A stretch of DNA of 6,449 nucleotides from Amnimonas aquatica (GTDB lineage Bacteria; Pseudomonadota; Gammaproteobacteria; Pseudomonadales; Moraxellaceae). Every line of letters starts with the position of its first letter. Positions within the stretch are counted from its first letter, which is position 1. The stretch lies in the NCBI RefSeq assembly GCF_002943415.1, contig NZ_PTQZ01000093.1:1-6449 (forward strand). Reading direction: 5' to 3'. A program made the position numbers and the translations under genes. The notes below the pieces were generated by a model. It was given only the letters and a program-made list of their open reading frames with translations, ran no database searches and was not told the origin of the DNA. Shown here in pieces: positions 1-6,449 of the stretch.

Positions 1-413
1 CGGCCGCTGCGCTGCTGCGCCAGGACACGGTAGCTGCCCGGCGCATGGCCGGGGTCGCGTGCCGGCACCTCGATCCAGCCGTCACCTGCGGTCCAGCATC
101 CTGCCGCCGGCGTGCCCGCGCCCGCCGGCCAGTGCGCGCTGAACCACTGCCGGGTCAGTGCGTGCCGGTCCTTGAGCCCCGAATAGCTGACATCCTGCCG
201 CTTCAGGCCCAGCCGTGCAGCCAGCTCGCCAGCGACGAAATCGGTATTGAGTCCGCGCTTCTCCACCCACAGCCAGAGATGCTCGCCGTCGCCGTCCGGC
301 GCGAAGCCCAGCACCTCCTCGACCACGAAATCCTCCGGACCGGCCTTCAGCCGGGCCGTCGCGACCGGCTCGCCCCAGGGCGACGGGCAGTCCCCGGCGG
401 TCAGCTCGGCCAC
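1..413 (-). CDS. truD: tRNA pseudouridine(13) synthase TruD, N-terminal part, cut by window edge
   Basis: TruD converts uridine 13 of some tRNAs to pseudouridine. The 137 residues visible read as the N-terminal catalytic half of the family: an [12 protein letters not shown] segment near residues 22-33 (the family's 'PEDF.V.E' signature), an [11 protein letters not shown] stretch near 37-47, then [13 protein letters not shown] with the expected catalytic Asp at about residue 82. The frame stays open to the left edge, where [13 protein letters not shown] leads toward the usual basic RKLRxGxxxGN region outside the window. E. coli TruD is about 349 residues, so more than half is missing. No ATG suits the start. 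The best candidate is a GTG at 413-411, inside the end of ispF, with GGTGA a few bases upstream; this gives a 13-base overlap with ispF. A start slightly downstream at another non-ATG codon is possible. Position directly after ispDF matches the E. coli ispD-ispF-truD order. Identity is well supported; the start is not. Confidence 0.9.
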   Translation of the reverse strand, partial: MAELTAGDCPSPWGEPVATARLKAGPEDFVVEEVLGFAPDGDGEHLWLWVEKRGLNTDFVAGELAARLGLKRQDVSYSGLKDRHALTRQWFSAHWPAGAGTPAAGCWTAGDGWIEVPARDPGHAPGSYRVLAQQRSG

Positions 414-889
414 AGCATCACCATGGCATGGGCCTCTATGCCCTCGCGGCGACCGACGAAGCCCAGCTGCTCGGTGGTGGTGGCCTTGACGCTGACCTGA
501 TCGACGGCCACGCCGAGGTCCTCGGCGATGCGCTCGCGCATGGCGAGGATGTGCGGCGCCAGCTTCGGACGCTCGGCCAGCACGGTGACATCGGCATTGC
601 CGATCACGTAGCCGCGCGCGTGGATGAGGCCCGTGACATGGCGCAGCAGCACGCGGCTGTCCGCACCCTTGAAGGCTGCATCAGTGTCCGGGAAGTGCTT
701 GCCGATGTCGCCCAGCGCGAGCGCGCCGAGCATCGCATCGGCCAGCGCGTGCAGGGCGACATCGCCATCCGAGTGCGCCACCAGGCCGCAGTCATGGGGA
801 ATGACGACCCCGCCGATGGTGACTTCCGTGCCCTCGCCGAAGCGGTGCACATCAATGCCGTGGCCCACCCGGGGCAGACGCGTGCTCAT
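401..889 (-). CDS. ispF: 2-C-methyl-D-erythritol 2,4-cyclodiphosphate synthase IspF
   Basis: IspF is the fifth enzyme of the MEP isoprenoid pathway. It cyclises 4-diphosphocytidyl-methylerythritol 2-phosphate to methylerythritol 2,4-cyclodiphosphate, releasing CMP. At 162 residues it is close to the usual 155-160. The metal ligands are visible: GHGIDVHRF near residues 9-17 gives Asp13 and His15, and [12 protein letters not shown] near 38-49 gives His47. [11 protein letters not shown] near 60-70 and the C-terminal [15 protein letters not shown] near 137-151, which helps form the CDP pocket, are also typical. The enzyme is known as a cytosolic homotrimer with sites between subunits. The ATG at 889-887 overlaps the ispD stop in an ATGA junction, and an AGGAG motif lies 7 bases upstream, inside the end of ispD. 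The gene is therefore expected to be translated from the ispD transcript. IspD and IspF are separate proteins here, unlike the fused IspDF of some other proteobacteria. Confidence 0.97.
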   Translation of the reverse strand: MSTRLPRVGHGIDVHRFGEGTEVTIGGVVIPHDCGLVAHSDGDVALHALADAMLGALALGDIGKHFPDTDAAFKGADSRVLLRHVTGLIHARGYVIGNADVTVLAERPKLAPHILAMRERIAEDLGVAVDQVSVKATTTEQLGFVGRREGIEAHAMVMLWPS

Positions 890-1596
890 GTCGTGACTCC
901 TGCCCGGAGCTGGGCCTGCAGCAAGGCCTCGGCCAGCGCCAGGTCATCGGGAAAGGTGATCTTGATATTGTCGGCGGCACCGGCGACCAGCAGCGGCCGC
1001 AGCCCCATACGCTCGATAGCGGCGGCCTCGTCGGTGACCAGCACGCCGGCCGCGCGCGCCTGCAACAGGGCATCACGCAGCAGGCCGAGGCGGAAAACCT
1101 GCGGCGTCAGGGCATGCCAGAGCTGCTCGCGCGGCACCGTGTCCAGCACCAGGCCAGAGGCATCGCCACGCTTCATGGTGTCGCGCACCGGGCTGGCGAG
1201 CAGACCGCCGACCGCCTGGCCATCCAGGGTCGTCAGCAGCAACCGGACATCCGCCGGGCGCAGCAGGGGTCGCGCCACGTCGTGGACCAGCACCCAGTCA
1301 TCATCGACCGCGCCGGCCGCACGCAGCGCTTCGATGCCGGCCAGCACCGAGTCCATGCGCTCGCGCCCGCCGGCCACGAAACGCAGGCGCTCCGGCTGCG
1401 CGTAGGCGAGCCCGGTGGCCAGCTCGTCATCGGGCGCCACAGCGACCGCGACGGAAGCCAGCTCGGGCATGGCGGACAGCCGGTCCAGCGTGTGCTGCTG
1501 GATGCTGCGTCCGGCCAGGAGGAGATACTGCTTGGGAATGCCGGCACCAAAGCGCTTGCCGGCGCCGGCGGCGGGCACCACGGCATGACAGCGCAT
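886..1596 (-). CDS. ispD: 2-C-methyl-D-erythritol 4-phosphate cytidylyltransferase IspD
   Basis: IspD is the third MEP-pathway enzyme. It transfers CMP from CTP to methylerythritol 4-phosphate, releasing pyrophosphate. The 236-residue product matches the E. coli length. The N-terminal nucleotide-binding loop [10 protein letters not shown] (residues 8-17) is followed by PKQY with Lys22. VHDVARP at 104-110 carries the metal-binding Asp106, PVRDTMKR at 136-143 carries Thr140, [12 protein letters not shown] at 155-166 follows, TDEAAAIE lies at 188-195, and ADNIKIT at 208-214 carries Lys212, equivalent to E. coli Lys213. All key residues expected from the E. coli enzyme are present. One departure is Val107 where HDAARP is usual. 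The ATG follows the ftsB stop after a single base, with GGAG about 10 bases upstream, so translation is probably coupled to ftsB. The substrate CTP is made by PyrG, encoded in the same cluster. Confidence 0.97.
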   Translation of the reverse strand: MRCHAVVPAAGAGKRFGAGIPKQYLLLAGRSIQQHTLDRLSAMPELASVAVAVAPDDELATGLAYAQPERLRFVAGGRERMDSVLAGIEALRAAGAVDDDWVLVHDVARPLLRPADVRLLLTTLDGQAVGGLLASPVRDTMKRGDASGLVLDTVPREQLWHALTPQVFRLGLLRDALLQARAAGVLVTDEAAAIERMGLRPLLVAGAADNIKITFPDDLALAEALLQAQLRAGVTT

Positions 1597-1597
1597 G

Positions 1598-2005
1598 TCA
1601 GCGCGGCTCCGCTGGCGACGGGTCAGCTGCGACCGGCGCGGCGGCTGCGGGCGTGGCAGGCCGGACCACGGAAGGCGTTGCCGGACGCACGGAGGACGCC
1701 GAGCCCGACAACGCCTTGCCTGTGACCAGGTAGAAGGTCTCGTCGTCGCGGATCAGGCCGAGGTCGAGTCGCGCACGCTCCTCGATGGCCTCGCGCCCGG
1801 TCTTGAGGTTGTTGACCTCGGCCTCCAGCACCTGGTTGCGCTGGCTCAGCTTGAGGTTCTCGGCCTGCTGCTCGGCCACCGCCCGCTTGAGGCGGTGGAC
1901 GTCGAGAATGCCGCCCTCGCCGAACCAGAGGCTGACCTGCAGCACCAGGAAGATGCCGGCCGCCAGCCAGAGCAGCAAACGGCCGAGGCTGGAGGTCGGG
2001 GTCAT
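1598..2005 (-). CDS. ftsB: Cell division protein FtsB (DivIC family) with extended C-terminal tail
   Basis: FtsB is a bitopic inner-membrane protein that joins FtsL and FtsQ in the divisome and helps activate septal peptidoglycan synthesis. The 135-residue product has a short cytoplasmic N-terminus, one membrane segment at about residues 8-28, the signature LWFGEGGILDVHRL at 26-39, a periplasmic coiled coil at about 38-70, and then REAIEERARLDLGLIRDDETFYLV at 71-94, which closely follows E. coli FtsB. The E. coli protein has about 103 residues. The excess here is a low-complexity Pro/Ala/Ser tail from about residue 98, containing the hexapeptide VRPATP twice (106-111 and 114-119). The ATG at 2005-2003 lies 2 bases after the eno stop. 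There is only a weak AAGGG about 12 bases upstream, so coupling to eno translation is likely. A longer in-frame reading back into eno adds residues unlike FtsB and was not used. Confidence 0.95.
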   Translation of the reverse strand: MTPTSSLGRLLLWLAAGIFLVLQVSLWFGEGGILDVHRLKRAVAEQQAENLKLSQRNQVLEAEVNNLKTGREAIEERARLDLGLIRDDETFYLVTGKALSGSASSVRPATPSVVRPATPAAAAPVAADPSPAEPR

Positions 2006-2007
2006 GC

Positions 2008-4266
<2,259 letters not shown>

Positions 4267-4301
4267 TTATGCCTGAATGAGAATGGGGATGAACACGCGA
4301 G

Positions 4302-6106
<1,805 letters not shown>

Positions 6107-6141
6107 AAAAAACAACAGGGAGCACGAGGCTCCCTGTTGTT
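6107..6141 (-). terminator. Rho-independent terminator of the porin gene
   Basis: A perfect 13-bp inverted repeat (6129-6141 and 6111-6123) encloses the five-base loop 6124-6128. On the minus strand the stem is AACAACAGGGAGC, loop, GCTCCCTGTTGTT. It runs straight into TTTT (6107-6110), giving six T in a row counting the last two of the stem. It lies 42 bases after the porin stop. In the plus direction the sequence after the stem is CTCTT rather than a T-run, so the terminator mainly serves the minus strand. Confidence 0.92.
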
Positions 6142-6183
6142 CTCTTCATGGTGCTGATGAGCGCCCGGAGGCGCTCGCCGGCA

Positions 6184-6449
6184 TCAGAAGTTGTGCTGCA
6201 GACCCAAGCCGAACACGTTGGTGTCCACGTCGGTGGCACCGGTGTCGGCATTGTAGGCGGTGTAGAAGGCGAAGACATTGGTCGTCTTGGCCAGCGCATA
6301 GTCGACACCCACAGAGGTCTGGGTCAGGTCGACATCGGAGAAGCCCGAGCGCTCGAGGGTGCTCTGACCGTGCTGCAGCTTGGCCGTCCAGCTCTTGCCG
6401 AACTTCTGTGCAGCACTGACGATGAAGCCCTTCTCTTCGGGATTGCCGT
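6184..6449 (-). CDS. Outer-membrane porin, C-terminal 87 residues, cut by window edge
   Basis: The frame enters from the right edge and ends at a TGA at 6186-6184. The visible 87 residues look like the last strands of a trimeric general porin (Gram-negative porin, Porin_4-like): alternating polar and hydrophobic stretches, such as GFIVSAAQKFGKSWTAKLQHG and TSVGVDYALAKTTNVFAFYTAYNA, separated by a short Asp/Thr/Gly loop (NADTGATDVDT). The protein ends FGLGLQHNF. A C-terminal Phe after alternating residues is the known signal for BAM-mediated insertion of outer-membrane barrels, and the VGVDYALAKTTN segment is typical of the family's second-last strand. The N-terminus, signal peptide and constriction loop L3 lie outside the window, so substrate preference cannot be judged. 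It is separated from pyrG by a strong terminator, so it is a separate transcript end rather than part of the pyrG unit. Confidence 0.85.
   Translation of the reverse strand, partial: GNPEEKGFIVSAAQKFGKSWTAKLQHGQSTLERSGFSDVDLTQTSVGVDYALAKTTNVFAFYTAYNADTGATDVDTNVFGLGLQHNF

Noticed and set aside
428..1725. Overlapping plus-strand frames of 325 and 203 codons opposite ispF and ispD
   Set aside because: They are shadows of ispF, ispD and ftsB with no family resemblance.

Overview
This is a GC-rich housekeeping segment from a gammaproteobacterium in which every supported gene lies on the minus strand. The gene order, read right to left, is porin (3' end), pyrG, kdsA, eno, ftsB, ispD, ispF, truD (5' end). 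The block from pyrG to truD is the order known from gammaproteobacteria, including Xanthomonas and Pseudomonas relatives. High GC, a Porin_4-like outer-membrane porin and the sequence flavour of the enolase and KdsA point loosely to the Xanthomonadales/Lysobacterales side. I cannot name a genus from this window.

Layout: 6184-6449 holds the last 87 residues of a porin that ends in Phe. A strong Rho-independent terminator at 6107-6141 closes its transcript. About 170 bases of leader (5937-6106) precede pyrG (CTP synthase). After a 50-base gap comes kdsA (KDO-8-phosphate synthase). A 102-base gap with two GC-rich hairpins separates kdsA from eno (enolase). From eno onward the genes are packed tightly: eno to ftsB has a 2-base gap, ftsB to ispD a 1-base gap, ispD to ispF a 4-base ATGA overlap, and ispF to truD a probable 13-base overlap. 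truD runs off the left edge.

The products serve nucleotide supply (PyrG), lipopolysaccharide core sugar synthesis (KdsA), glycolysis (Eno), septum assembly (FtsB), isoprenoid precursors for undecaprenyl carrier and quinones (IspD, IspF) and tRNA modification (TruD). PyrG also supplies the CTP consumed by IspD and by KDO activation, so much of the cluster feeds the envelope. All the catalytic residues I checked are present.

I found no mobile element, CRISPR array, RNA gene or unknown system. The points worth a second look are modest: a Pro/Ala-rich FtsB tail with a diverged six-residue repeat, paired hairpins before eno, the pyrG leader with a small coupled reading frame, the truD start, and an Ala-to-Val change in an IspD active-site motif.
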